Shown here piece after piece: positions 9,550 through 18,570 of a stretch of 64,000 nt of DNA. The stretch lies in the NCBI GenBank assembly GCA_019422105.1, contig JAHZDZ010000010.1:1-64000 (forward strand), given 5' to 3'. Made by a program: the position numbers and the translations under genes. This DNA comes from Bacillota bacterium (GTDB taxonomy: Bacteria; Bacillota; Clostridia; Lachnospirales; Anaerotignaceae). The notes beneath the pieces are model-generated. The model was not told the origin of the DNA. It did no database searches and saw only the letters and a program-made list of their open reading frames with translations. How positions within the stretch are numbered: position 1 is the first letter of the stretch; every line of letters begins with the position of its first letter.

Positions 9550-9560
9550 ATTTTTTTCTC

Positions 9561-10163
9561 CTATTCCTCATTTGAATTTAACTGCCGCTCCTTTTCCGCC
9601 GCCCTGATATCGTCAAGCTTCTGGCGTATGGCCTTAAAATCTTCCCAGGCCGGTCTTTTCTTCGTCTCATCCCTCAAAAGAGCGGAGGGATGGTAAGTAG
9701 CCGTAATATAATAGCCCTTTCTCTCAATCCATTCCCCCCGCTGCCTGGTAATTTTGAAGCTTCTGTCAATAATGGCTGTCGCCGCAATCCGCCCCAGGCA
9801 GACAATAATTTTCGGCTTTACCAGCTTCAGCTGATAGCGCAGATAATGGATACAGGCGTCCATCTCGTCATCATGGGGATCCCTGTTTCCGGGCGGCCTG
9901 CACTTTACAATATTGGCTATGTACACGTCCTCTCTGGTCAAATGAATGGCCGCAAGCATTTTATCCAGAAGCTGACCGGCAGGGCCCACAAAAGGCAGAC
10001 CCTGCAAATCCTCCTGCTGGCCCGGTCCCTCTCCTATAAACATAATATCCGCTTCCTGGTTTCCGTCGCCTACCACGACGTGGTTGCGCATCTCCCAAAG
10101 CCTGCATTTCCTGCAGGTTTTACAATTCCAATATAAGTTTTCCCATTCCGTCAAATAAATCAC
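9561..10163 (-). CDS. Uracil-DNA glycosylase, family 4 (Fe-S type)
   Basis: Family 4 UDGs excise uracil from DNA and carry a 4Fe-4S cluster. The 200-residue protein shows cysteines C14, C17 and C20, then motif A GEGPGQQED (about 44-52), CRPPGNRDP around residue 88 and the C-terminal HPSALLR catalytic loop. C17, C88 and the region near C104 are candidate cluster ligands. The start is GTG at 10163; a TTG three codons on has better spacing to AAAGGGC and is an alternative. It sits between cdd and era, where many Firmicutes have no gene, so it is a lineage-specific addition to the cluster. Confidence 0.9.
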   Translation of the reverse strand: MIYLTEWENLYWNCKTCRKCRLWEMRNHVVVGDGNQEADIMFIGEGPGQQEDLQGLPFVGPAGQLLDKMLAAIHLTREDVYIANIVKCRPPGNRDPHDDEMDACIHYLRYQLKLVKPKIIVCLGRIAATAIIDRSFKITRQRGEWIERKGYYITATYHPSALLRDETKKRPAWEDFKAIRQKLDDIRAAEKERQLNSNEE

Positions 10164-10170
10164 GCCCTTT

Positions 10171-10551
10171 TTAAAGTGTGAAAGAATGAGGCAGCAGGTC
10201 TTTTATCCGATAGACCTGTATTTCCCCCTTTTCGTTTTCCAATATTATCTCGCCGTCCGGCATGAACTCACTCAGTACCTGACGGCAGATACCGCAGGGA
10301 AAGGTTTCACCATCCCCGCTTGATGTGATGGCTATCCTTTCAAACTCACGGCAGCCCTCTGATACAGCTTTAAATATGGCTGTTCTCTCCGCGCAGTTTG
10401 TCGCCCCGTAGGACGCGTTCTCAATGTTGCAGCCCTTAAACACCCTGCCGTCCTTTGAAAGCACCGCCGCTCCCACCTGAAAATGGGAGTAGGGTGCGTA
10501 GGCCGATGCCTGCGCTTTTTTTGCCAAAGCAATCAGTTCTTTATTCTCCAT
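10171..10551 (-). CDS. cdd: Cytidine deaminase
   Basis: Converts cytidine and deoxycytidine to uridine and deoxyuridine in pyrimidine salvage. The 126-residue length fits the tetrameric type. Zinc ligands and catalytic residues are C53 and E55 in NCAERTA, and C86 and C89 in PCGICRQV. The ATG at 10551 overlaps the last 11 bases of the upstream lipoprotein gene, which suggests translational coupling. Confidence 0.96.
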   Translation of the reverse strand: MENKELIALAKKAQASAYAPYSHFQVGAAVLSKDGRVFKGCNIENASYGATNCAERTAIFKAVSEGCREFERIAITSSGDGETFPCGICRQVLSEFMPDGEIILENEKGEIQVYRIKDLLPHSFTL

Positions 10552-11608
10552 CCGCTTCACCCTGCATAAACGTAATCTCGCTTCCACCGGTGGGATAAAC
10601 ACAAATCCATGTCTTCCCCTTATTCAGCTCCAGCTCCCTGCCCTCACTGTCAAACCATTTTGTCGGCGTGTTATATTTTTCTTTACTCCATGTAATATCC
10701 ACAGCCTTGCCGTTTGTGATATAAACGCCGCTTCCGCTGCCCACCAGGTCAATGTCTCTGCGTCCGGCAGAATCAATAACGCGCATATCGGCATACTGTA
10801 TGATAACATTTTTTACCTTCAGCGTTTCCCCTGTCTGGTCGTCTATCTGCGGCTCTCCCGTCTGATACCGCTCATAAAGCTTTTCTCCTGCAAGATACTG
10901 AAACTGGGAAACCTGATAGGAAGAATAGGGCAGACTTACATCAAGGGCAGTTCTGTCCCCCGCAAGGTCCGTATCTTCCTCCATAAAGGAGAACATACCC
11001 CGGTCGCCCTCCTCCACGTCCTCGCGGTAGCCCTTTTTGTCCCAGGAGGCAAAAATATTCTCCGCATTGGTGTAAGAGCTGTGCTCATACATGCCCGGCT
11101 GGTTCACTCTCTCCTTGTCGCGCCAAAAGGCAGCGTCAACCATACCGTCAATATCATCCACATCCCTGTTGGCAATCGCCGCATAGCCTGTCTCACTGCC
11201 GCCGTGATGAATATAAACCGCGTCGTTGTCCAGTACAAAATAGGTAAAATAATCCCTGGCACTTCTCACCGGCCCTATTTTTTCCGCGTCAAAATCTTGA
11301 AAAAGCGCGATAATTCTCGTAATCTCGCCTTCAGCCAGCGTTTCATAATACAAATCCGCCTGGGCAATGCCGCTTTGCGGCAGGGCCTTATGCAAATTAT
11401 TGATCGTTACTGCCACAGGCCTTCTGTGCGCTGCCGCCTCGTCAATATAAAGCCCTGTCAGTGGATTTATGTCCTTTCCCGTCAAATCCTCCTTCGGCTC
11501 CTCCTGCAGCTGTTCCATATCCTCTTTCTCCTTCGGCTCCTCCGCCTTTTTCGAGCAGCCGCCAAATACCAGCACAGCAAAGACCACGAACATCACCAGT
11601 TTTTTCAT
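10541..11608 (-). CDS. DUF3048 (YerB-like) lipoprotein
   Basis: A 355-residue exported lipoprotein with signal peptide and lipobox VFGGC (Cys18), then a Glu/Lys-rich linker. The DUF3048 signature region follows (NPLTGLYIDEAA, RPVAVTINN, ARPQSGI-type segment, GPVRSARDYF). YerB relatives are cell-surface lipoproteins of unclear role. The ribosome binding site is GGGAGGAT. It lies between ybeY and cdd, where Bacillus has dgkA; no diacylglycerol or undecaprenol kinase gene is present in this cluster. The 3' end overlaps cdd by 11 bases. Confidence 0.9.
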   Translation of the reverse strand: MKKLVMFVVFAVLVFGGCSKKAEEPKEKEDMEQLQEEPKEDLTGKDINPLTGLYIDEAAAHRRPVAVTINNLHKALPQSGIAQADLYYETLAEGEITRIIALFQDFDAEKIGPVRSARDYFTYFVLDNDAVYIHHGGSETGYAAIANRDVDDIDGMVDAAFWRDKERVNQPGMYEHSSYTNAENIFASWDKKGYREDVEEGDRGMFSFMEEDTDLAGDRTALDVSLPYSSYQVSQFQYLAGEKLYERYQTGEPQIDDQTGETLKVKNVIIQYADMRVIDSAGRRDIDLVGSGSGVYITNGKAVDITWSKEKYNTPTKWFDSEGRELELNKGKTWICVYPTGGSEITFMQGEADGE

Positions 11609-11627
11609 CTGTATCCTCCCAATTAAT

Positions 11628-12098
11628 CTACTCTCTTGGAATACCCGCCTGAATCAATATCTCCTTCTGTTTTGCAAACATTTCCTCCTCCTCCTCCAGA
11701 ACCATATGGTCATAACCCAGAAGATGAAGCATGCTGTGAGCCGTCAAAAAAGCTATCTCCCGCTCAAAGGAATGGCCGTACTCTTCCGCCTGGGCCTTTG
11801 CCTTTTCTATGGAAATAATAATATCCCCCAGTACAATCTCGTCCTTTTCATTGACGTCTGCGTATTCTCCCTCCTCAAAGGTCAAAAGGGGAAAAGACAG
11901 CACATCCGTTTCCCTGTCAATATCCCTGAACTGCTTATTAAGCTGCCTGATTTCCTCATTGTCCACTATGGAGATACTGATTTCACAGTTGTCCTCAAAA
12001 TCCTCCAGCTTTAAGCTTTCTTTGCATACCTTCTCCAATAACGTCTCCTGATCCTTTGTCAGGGGCGCATCCGTTCTGTTATCTATCAATACCGTCAT
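11628..12098 (-). CDS. ybeY: Endoribonuclease YbeY (rRNA maturation)
   Basis: A single-strand-specific metallo-endoribonuclease needed for 16S rRNA 3' processing and 70S quality control. The 156-residue protein carries the zinc motif HSMLHLLGYDH near residues 120-131. The ribosome binding site GGAGGAAGG lies inside the end of pgpH, and the start codon overlaps that gene's stop (ATGA), indicating coupling. Confidence 0.96.
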   Translation of the reverse strand: MTVLIDNRTDAPLTKDQETLLEKVCKESLKLEDFEDNCEISISIVDNEEIRQLNKQFRDIDRETDVLSFPLLTFEEGEYADVNEKDEIVLGDIIISIEKAKAQAEEYGHSFEREIAFLTAHSMLHLLGYDHMVLEEEEEMFAKQKEILIQAGIPRE

Positions 12099-14242
12099 TT
12101 GCCTTCCTCCGTTTTCTTTTCTTCCGCCTTCTTTTCCGCCGCCATAATAAGGCCCTCCGGCTCCTTTTTCTCCTTCAGCTCCTCCATTTTGGGATAAGCT
12201 ATCCTGTTATGATACATGCCCTGGAACACCTTGAGAAAGGATTTTCTTATAATATCCAAATCCGTCAGTGTGAGCATACTTGCGTCCAGCTGGCCGTCAT
12301 CCAGCTTGTCCTTTATTAAGGTCTTGATAAGACCGCTGATTTCCTCCATATTTTTGCCGTTTGTAATGTTGCTTCTCACAGCCGCCTCCACTGTGTCCGC
12401 CAGCATGACGACCGCCGTTTCCTTGCTCTGGGGAACAGGCCCCGCGTAACGGAAATCGGCCTCGTCCACAGCCTCCTTATTTTGCTGTTTAACGGCCTTA
12501 TAGTAGAAAAATTTTACTAGCGTTGTGCCGTGATGCTCCCTTATAAAGCTTTTAACGGATTTGGGCAGATTGTTTTCCTCCGCCAGTGTCAGTCCATATT
12601 TGACATGCCCCTTTATAATCCTTGCGCTGTTATAGGGGTCAAGATTATCGTGGGGGTTGTCCCCCGCCTGATTTTCTCCGAAATACAGGGGGTATTTCAG
12701 CTTGCCGATGTCATGGTAATAGGCGCCGACTCTTGCCAGCGTCGCATCCGCCTCAATGTCGTAGCAGGCGGTCTCTGCCAGATTGGCTACCAAAAGGCAG
12801 TGGTGATACGTGCCGGGAGCCTCTATCATTAGCCGCCGCATCAGTTCATTGGTGGGATTTGTCAGCTCCAGAAGCTTGAGGGGCGTATTCACATCAAATA
12901 CAGCTTCCCAGATGGGAAGGCTGCCCACAACAATAATTACTGCCAAAATCCCTGTCACCGCCGCATAGACCCCCAGCTTCAAAAGCGCAGCGGAATATCC
13001 GCTTTCTATAAACAGCCCCAGAGCCGTATAGGTAACAAAATTTACGGCGCCCACAGCTACCGCCACAATAAAAATGTGATTCCTCTTTTTGGTATACTGC
13101 ATGAAAAGTGCTGCCGCAGACCCTGATATTGTAAAATACAGTACATATTCCAGATTGCCGTTAAATATAAACAGTCCAATAATGCTGACAAACAGATTCA
13201 AGTCCACTGCCACCCGCGTATCCACCAGTATTGCCACAAGCATGGCAAAAATGGTCAGAGGCACAATGGAAAAGAGAGAAATATTGCTTGTCGCCCGCAG
13301 AATAAGCACCGTAAGCAGATAAGAAACAAAAAGTATGAGCATTTTTGTCGTCTGCATTGCCAGCTTTTTATACTGGGTCTTAAAATAAAGGTACAAAAAC
13401 GCAAAAAGCAGGCACACCACAATAAAGCTGCCAAGCATGGGAATAAAATTATCCCCGTAATCCTTGTCAATGAGATTAAGCTCGTCCAGCTTCCGGTAAA
13501 TGTCCTGTGTAATCAGTTCCCCTTCATCCACTATTTTCTGGTTTTTGTATATCAAAACATCGGCTACCTCTGAAGCCTTCTGCTCCCTAGCCGCGTTCAT
13601 GGCTTCCTCATCCAGAACCATGTTAGGCTTAATTACTGCTGACAGAATCAGATAACCCATATTTTTCAATTCCGCATTCCACTTCGTCTGCTCCAGCTTA
13701 TCACTGACAAGCTCCATGGCCTTCGTCATGGATTCCTCGGTGATTCCCTGATCAAAGGCGTAATTTGCCACATCTGTCACGTCTTTTTTGAATTCCGACT
13801 TCCCGCTGTCGGTCAAGTCCCCATAAGCCTTATACTGCTTCTCATTCAACGCCACGGGAATTTTCAAAACAGAATCCTTGCTGTATGTAACAACGCCCTC
13901 CACCTCAGAGGCGCTTTGAAGCACCGCCTCCACGTCCACAAAGAAATCATTGAGGGCGGTAATGGTATCGTTTTGTATCTGTGTGTCATGCTTATACAGA
14001 GGGCCTACGCTGCTTCTGGCCTCTTCCTTCTTCTTCTCCGTGGCCGCTGCATCCACCATATCCCTCGGCGCCGTATAGCGCTCGGGGGATATCATACCCA
14101 CCTGAATGTCTACCTTGTCATGGACATAGGATCCGGTAAAGATGGAAAGGGTCGTAATCAGAAAGGCAATGGCAAACAGTATGGTGTTGAGCACATTATA
14201 TCTTTTGTTCTTCAGTGTCTCCACAGTGTTCATTTTTTTCAC
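12095..14242 (-). CDS. pgpH: 7TM-HD cyclic-di-AMP phosphodiesterase (PgpH/YqfF)
   Basis: PgpH-type proteins hydrolyse cyclic di-AMP. The 715-residue layout is an N-terminal TM (about 17-38), a large extracytoplasmic 7TMR-HDED domain to about residue 265, seven TM segments to about 450, then a cytoplasmic HD domain with YHHCLLVANLAE and YHDIGKLKYP. The start is GTG at 14242, with AGGAG six bases upstream. It overlaps the phoH stop by 4 bases (GTGA); an ATG three codons later has poor spacing. It is in the conserved phoH-pgpH-ybeY order. Substrate specificity is inferred from the family. Confidence 0.94.
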   Translation of the reverse strand: MKKMNTVETLKNKRYNVLNTILFAIAFLITTLSIFTGSYVHDKVDIQVGMISPERYTAPRDMVDAAATEKKKEEARSSVGPLYKHDTQIQNDTITALNDFFVDVEAVLQSASEVEGVVTYSKDSVLKIPVALNEKQYKAYGDLTDSGKSEFKKDVTDVANYAFDQGITEESMTKAMELVSDKLEQTKWNAELKNMGYLILSAVIKPNMVLDEEAMNAAREQKASEVADVLIYKNQKIVDEGELITQDIYRKLDELNLIDKDYGDNFIPMLGSFIVVCLLFAFLYLYFKTQYKKLAMQTTKMLILFVSYLLTVLILRATSNISLFSIVPLTIFAMLVAILVDTRVAVDLNLFVSIIGLFIFNGNLEYVLYFTISGSAAALFMQYTKKRNHIFIVAVAVGAVNFVTYTALGLFIESGYSAALLKLGVYAAVTGILAVIIVVGSLPIWEAVFDVNTPLKLLELTNPTNELMRRLMIEAPGTYHHCLLVANLAETACYDIEADATLARVGAYYHDIGKLKYPLYFGENQAGDNPHDNLDPYNSARIIKGHVKYGLTLAEENNLPKSVKSFIREHHGTTLVKFFYYKAVKQQNKEAVDEADFRYAGPVPQSKETAVVMLADTVEAAVRSNITNGKNMEEISGLIKTLIKDKLDDGQLDASMLTLTDLDIIRKSFLKVFQGMYHNRIAYPKMEELKEKKEPEGLIMAAEKKAEEKKTEEGK

Positions 14243-15198
14243 TTCCGTCTCCTGTTTTCGGCTTTTTCATAGGCAAGTATTATTTTCTGTACAAGAGGAT
14301 GCCGCACAACGTCCTTGTTTGTCAGGGCTATCATACCAATATCCTCAATATTTGCAAGTATCCTTGTCGCCTCAAGAAGACCGCTTTTACGTCCCTCTAT
14401 AAGGTCAATCTGGGTAGTATCTCCCGTGATAACAGCCTTGGAGCCGTATCCGATTCGGGTCAGAAACATTTTCATCTGCTCCGGCGTTGTATTCTGCGCC
14501 TCATCCAGCACGATAAAGGCATTGTCAAGGGTACGTCCTCTCATATAGGCCAAAGGCGCTACCTCTATTGCCCCCTTCTCCATGTTTTTCATAAATGTTT
14601 CCGCCCCCATGATCTCGTACAGTGCGTCATAGAGGGGCCTGAGATACGGGTCTACCTTCTGCTGCAAATCCCCCGGCAAAAAGCCCAGCTTCTCCCCCGC
14701 CTCAATGGCGGGCCTTGTCAGTATAATACGGCTGACATCATTATTTTTAAACGCTGTAATCGCCATTGCCATAGCCAAATAGGTTTTTCCCGTTCCGGCA
14801 GGACCTGTGCCAAAAACCACCGTATTTTTTTTCATCAGGTTCACATACTTCTTCTGTCCCAGGGTTTTGGGCTTCACCGGCCTTCCCTTTACAGTCAGGC
14901 ATATGGTATCGTCGGAAAGCTTCTCCACTTCCCTCAAATCCGTTTCGTCCACAGAGGCTATCAGATATTCCAGGTTCTGGACTGTTATTTCCTCTCCCTT
15001 TCCCGCTATGGCCTCCAAAGAACGGAGTATTCTCTCCGCCTTAGCTGCGTCTTCCTCGCCGCCTGTGATTTTAATTGAGTCCCCCCTGTTTACGATGGAT
15101 ACCTGAAAATGGCTTTCCAGCTTTTTAATATTGGAGTCAAACTGTCCGAATACACTCAATATCCTGCCATTTTCAATTTCCAGTATTCTCTCTGTCAT
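14239..15198 (-). CDS. phoH: PhoH-like ATPase
   Basis: A cytosolic P-loop ATPase of the PhoH family, probably acting on RNA; its position beside ybeY is conserved. The 319 residues include an N-terminal KH-like region (about 1-75), Walker A GPAGTGKTYLA (about 132-142) and Walker B AFIVLDEAQN. The ATG at 15198 is preceded by GGGAGGAAT; an 18-codon extension upstream lies inside yqfD. It overlaps the 3' end of yqfD by 26 bases and pgpH by 4, consistent with one translationally coupled operon. Confidence 0.96.
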   Translation of the reverse strand: MTERILEIENGRILSVFGQFDSNIKKLESHFQVSIVNRGDSIKITGGEEDAAKAERILRSLEAIAGKGEEITVQNLEYLIASVDETDLREVEKLSDDTICLTVKGRPVKPKTLGQKKYVNLMKKNTVVFGTGPAGTGKTYLAMAMAITAFKNNDVSRIILTRPAIEAGEKLGFLPGDLQQKVDPYLRPLYDALYEIMGAETFMKNMEKGAIEVAPLAYMRGRTLDNAFIVLDEAQNTTPEQMKMFLTRIGYGSKAVITGDTTQIDLIEGRKSGLLEATRILANIEDIGMIALTNKDVVRHPLVQKIILAYEKAENRRRK

Positions 15199-16414
15199 TG
15201 GGTAAATTCCTCCCGTCAATTTCTTCCTGTGTTGACTGCCTTTCCTCGTCAATGCGCTCTATTACCGTCACTACCGCTTTGGCGGTTATTTTTTCTCCGC
15301 TTTTTATATAATCCACCTGCGTATCTATTATCTCTGCATTTTGACCGATTAATTCATCTGTTTTTTCCTCTATCCTCTTTTCAAGCTCCGCCCTGGCTTC
15401 CTCCTCCGTCCGCGTCCTTTCCACATCCTCATACTTTTTATATTCATCTTTTTTAAAGGAAAGCGGAAATATGTAATCTCCTATGGCAAAGGGCCTGTCA
15501 TACAGATTTACCTTCTCGTACTCGCTTTCCTCCACATCAGGGCTTACCACATTGATATTTTTATCAAAAAACGTTACGCTGAAATCCCGCTTCGTCTCCC
15601 CCGTATATTCCCTTTGTATGTAGCGCAAATCCAATTCATCTTCAATCTCATACCAGGTTTTCGCCTTTACCTGAGCAGCCGCATGAATATATTCGCGCCC
15701 GACTTCCTCGTCACCGGCCTTTATGACAACCTCGGAGGATACCAAAACATCACCCTTTTCCACAACATCCTTCTGCGAAACCAGCGGCGTACCGGCGGAG
15801 GTTGCAATTGAGACAATCACGCCATCCTTTTTTGCTATAATATCACAGGGTGTTGTCCTGTCAATCATTTCCGTTTTCGGAATTGTCTCTACCACGCTTA
15901 TCTTTATATTTGTACCGGAAAGGTTTACCCCAACCCAGGAAATATCAGGAAAATGCTCTATCAGCTGTGCACTGACATCCTTTGTGTTTACCTTGAATTT
16001 AGGACTTCCCGCCGCAAGCCCAATCTCCTGGCAGTAAGACAGTATGTCCTCTGTGGAAAGCCTCTCGTTTCCCTCCACCTTGATAGTCCAGATAAAGGAG
16101 GAAAGGGCATACAGGCCAATAATGAAAAACAGTGCACCCATAGAAAGAAGGGTTCGCTTTTTGCACTTTTGAATGCGGAAGGGAAGCCCTCTTTTTTCTA
16201 TGATACGAAAGCGGCATCTGGTTTTTCTGCTGCAATCCTTCAGCGCTTTAAAGCCCTTTATGCCGACCTTCATCCGCACGCCTACGCCCTCCGGGCGAAT
16301 ATCCCAAATATAGACGCCCTTTAAAGCCGCCAGGTTAACAAACCGCTCTACCGAAAAGCCAGTTACACTTATAATAACATATCCTCTCAAATAATTCCAT
16401 AATGCCAGAAACAT
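15173..16414 (-). CDS. yqfD: Sporulation protein YqfD
   Basis: A sporulation-associated membrane protein, SigE-controlled in Bacillus, of unknown biochemical role. The 413-residue protein has an N-terminal soluble domain (WNYLRGYVIISVTG...RFVNLA), one TM near residues 90-112 (LSMGALFFIIGLYALSSFIW) and an extracytoplasmic region with POTRA-like spacing and an acidic C-terminus. The ATG at 16414 has GGGGTG 5 bases upstream; the frame extension to 16474 is not family-like. It precedes phoH and follows yqfC as in Bacillus. Confidence 0.92.
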   Translation of the reverse strand: MFLALWNYLRGYVIISVTGFSVERFVNLAALKGVYIWDIRPEGVGVRMKVGIKGFKALKDCSRKTRCRFRIIEKRGLPFRIQKCKKRTLLSMGALFFIIGLYALSSFIWTIKVEGNERLSTEDILSYCQEIGLAAGSPKFKVNTKDVSAQLIEHFPDISWVGVNLSGTNIKISVVETIPKTEMIDRTTPCDIIAKKDGVIVSIATSAGTPLVSQKDVVEKGDVLVSSEVVIKAGDEEVGREYIHAAAQVKAKTWYEIEDELDLRYIQREYTGETKRDFSVTFFDKNINVVSPDVEESEYEKVNLYDRPFAIGDYIFPLSFKKDEYKKYEDVERTRTEEEARAELEKRIEEKTDELIGQNAEIIDTQVDYIKSGEKITAKAVVTVIERIDEERQSTQEEIDGRNLPNDRENTGN

Positions 16415-16507
16415 TACTGCACCCCATTTACAAAAAATTAACCCCGACCTGCCGCTGCGGAAAGCACCACACACGCACTGAATACTTCTCCCTTTGCCGC
16501 CGTCTGT

Positions 16508-16777
16508 TCAGGCTATAAATTCTATCTTCATGATATTCCCGTTAATCGTCATACTCTCCGAGGTGATAAGCTTTAGATACAGCCCTCTGCCCTCCACTCG
16601 TATGACGCCGGCAGAAGTATTGACCCGAAGCCTCTCATCCGTGTATTCTATGATTCCCTTATAATTCTCTATCAAAAGCTCCTCATGGCCGGTCAGGGAG
16701 ATAAGGGGCAAATTCAAAACTACCTCCTTAGGCAGCTCAAAGGCGTCCACCATATTCCTTCTTAATCCTTTTTTCAA
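16508..16777 (-). CDS. yqfC: Sporulation protein YqfC
   Basis: A small YabP/YqfC-family protein of about 89 residues with the family core FELPKEVVLNLPLISLTG, then ENYKGIIEYTDERLRV and GRGLYLKLITSESMTINGNI. It is usually co-transcribed with yqfD. The likely start is TTG at 16777 (AGAGAGGTG upstream, giving MKKGLRRNMVDAF); GTG at 16786 or ATG at 16753 are alternatives. This is the last cluster gene before the non-conserved insert at 16.8-19.6 kb. Confidence 0.9.
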   Translation of the reverse strand: MKKGLRRNMVDAFELPKEVVLNLPLISLTGHEELLIENYKGIIEYTDERLRVNTSAGVIRVEGRGLYLKLITSESMTINGNIMKIEFIA

Positions 16778-17084
16778 TCCATTCACCTCTCTTTGGAGCC
16801 TGAAATCCCTATTTAATAAAATATGCATGAAACGGATACCACATTCCTTTTGAAGAGAAATCCTTTTGGTATTGCTTCACACCATTGATATGCATACCCT
16901 GCTCCATCCGCTCTCCTTCAAGAGGCGCCCTTTAATAGCTAAAACAGCTCGTAAAATCCGTAAAGGCCTGTCACACTTTTTTGTTTTTCACATAGTATGT
17001 ATCAGGCGCTTTTGATGGGACAAGTTTGACGGCGCCTCATCCCCCCTTTGAAAGTGCTAATACAAATTTGAAAGGAAGTCTTAT

Positions 17085-18428
17085 ATGCCAAAATGGACAT
17101 GTAAAGTTACAATTGTAAATGCACTGGACCGTCCCTTAAAATTGATCTCAAGCCAGGTACCCTGGGGAAAAATAGACGGTAATTTTCCTCAGACAATCAA
17201 CTCTCACGGAAGAGAAACCTACACTGTTTTTTCTCCTTCCGGGAAAGCATACGGACCGGAGTTTTTTCTCAGCTTCTCCGACGAGCCTGCCGACCCAAAA
17301 ACACAAAACCCTTATGGTACGCTGGATTTTTATTTCGATATTCCTTACGGGAAGCACGAAAATACCAGCTACTGCAAAACAACAGGCATTTTAAAGGCCG
17401 ACGGATTTACGCCTGTGCCTGACGGAGCCCATAACCATTCCACCACCGTCACCATCTCCTCCCCTTTCGCCGCTCTTTTGGAAACCTTCCTACTGGACAG
17501 TACCGGAGATTATACCAGTTGGGAGAAAATAGAGGGTCTGAAGGAAATAGAAGTTTTTAACCTTAACGAATCCATTCCAAAACAAAATATTTATAAAACA
17601 AAGACAATGCTGGGTCGCTTTGCGGCGGAGCCCGTCACAAAAGAACTGTGGACATTAATCAATGACACAAAGTTTAAGGATGATTACAGCAAATATAATT
17701 TTGTAAAATCCTACTTTACTGTATGTGTATTTGAGCTGAGGCGAAATAAACAGAGCATTTCCATCAGCGCTAATATGTCCTATACAAAAACCCTTGAAAT
17801 CACCCACACCTCCACCACAAGGAATTCACAGTCCAAAACTTACCGGCTGGAAAATGTTATGGAGGCAGGCTATACCGGCGAAAACCTGAGCCTGAGGGAT
17901 ACTGTTACAAGCTCCTATGAATTGGCTGATATTTCAGAATTCTGCGATGAAAATCAAAGCAGAGTGACAGAAGAATTCAACTACGGCGCTGTCGACTATG
18001 ACAGGGATATTGTGATATGGGATTTTGCAAAAATGATCGCCCTTTATCGGGAGGACATCAAGGGCAATATTGAATTAATCGGATTAGATGACTACTTTAT
18101 TGACTCTAAGCAAAAAACCTATACCGACGAAACAGCAGAGGAATTTTTACTCTCCGCCACCTACCGCGGCGGCGTTATAGAACGGGTAAACAACAGAAGA
18201 ACAAAATACTATGCCGATAAGGTAGAATACAGCGCCGCAACCCTTGGTCATGTAGCACCGGGCACCAAGGCAGTTTTGTACCTGCGAAATCCTGTTCCGC
18301 AGTCTGACCCGCCTATTGCTCGGAACAACACCCTTTATCTGGGCTGCCCCAACGTCCATGACGAGCATGCCTTCCGTGTGGACAGCGTAGTGGGGCCAAC
18401 GAAATTTAAAGTTACTGTCACCGCATAA
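17085..18428 (+). CDS. Aegerolysin/ET79-like N-terminal domain fused to an unknown C-terminal region
   Basis: The 447-residue protein has no signal peptide and a good ribosome binding site (AAAGGAAG). Residues 1-130 resemble the small beta-sandwich lipid-binding/toxin fold of aegerolysins and the Bacillus crystal protein ET79: a KVTIVNA opening, VPWGKI near residue 25, a G.....P.F.LSF segment, GTLDFYFDIPYG near residue 90 (compare FYWDCPWG/FYWDNPY in that superfamily), then STTVTIS. Residues 140-447 are not recognised. Residues 225-285 are Ser/Thr-rich with alternating polar residues, a pattern also seen in beta-barrel-forming loops. The gene runs opposite to its neighbours, has its own terminator and interrupts a conserved cluster, suggesting acquisition. 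A toxin, sporulation-inclusion or lipid-binding role is inference only. Confidence 0.55.
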   Translation: MPKWTCKVTIVNALDRPLKLISSQVPWGKIDGNFPQTINSHGRETYTVFSPSGKAYGPEFFLSFSDEPADPKTQNPYGTLDFYFDIPYGKHENTSYCKTTGILKADGFTPVPDGAHNHSTTVTISSPFAALLETFLLDSTGDYTSWEKIEGLKEIEVFNLNESIPKQNIYKTKTMLGRFAAEPVTKELWTLINDTKFKDDYSKYNFVKSYFTVCVFELRRNKQSISISANMSYTKTLEITHTSTTRNSQSKTYRLENVMEAGYTGENLSLRDTVTSSYELADISEFCDENQSRVTEEFNYGAVDYDRDIVIWDFAKMIALYREDIKGNIELIGLDDYFIDSKQKTYTDETAEEFLLSATYRGGVIERVNNRRTKYYADKVEYSAATLGHVAPGTKAVLYLRNPVPQSDPPIARNNTLYLGCPNVHDEHAFRVDSVVGPTKFKVTVTA

Positions 18429-18450
18429 TAGCGGAATGAAGTAGCCTTCT

Positions 18451-18472
18451 GCCGGCGCTTTAAAGCGCCGGC
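18451..18472 (+). terminator. GC-rich palindrome after the aegerolysin-like gene
   Basis: A perfect 22-bp palindrome (half-site GCCGGCGCTTT) starts 22 bp after the stop codon and is followed by TTTCCTGTATT. It probably terminates the plus-strand gene. Confidence 0.75.
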
Positions 18473-18495
18473 TTTCCTGTATTGATACAAAATAA

Positions 18496-18527
18496 AAGCC
18501 GCCCTTCTGTCACAGAAAGGGCGGCTT
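18496..18527 (-). terminator. Terminator of the 73-residue protein gene
   Basis: The stem AAGCCGCCCTT / AAGGGCGGCTT has a 9-base loop. On the minus strand it is followed by TTTATTTTG. It lies 44 bp after the stop of the gene at 18571-18792. Confidence 0.85.
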
Positions 18528-18570
18528 ATAACAATATTCCAAATAAAATTTTACAGCTTTATAGATGGTC

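Noticed and set aside
14215..15078. A 287-codon plus-strand frame opposite phoH
   Set aside because: Antisense shadow of phoH; His/Cys/Arg-rich composition typical of reversed coding sequence.
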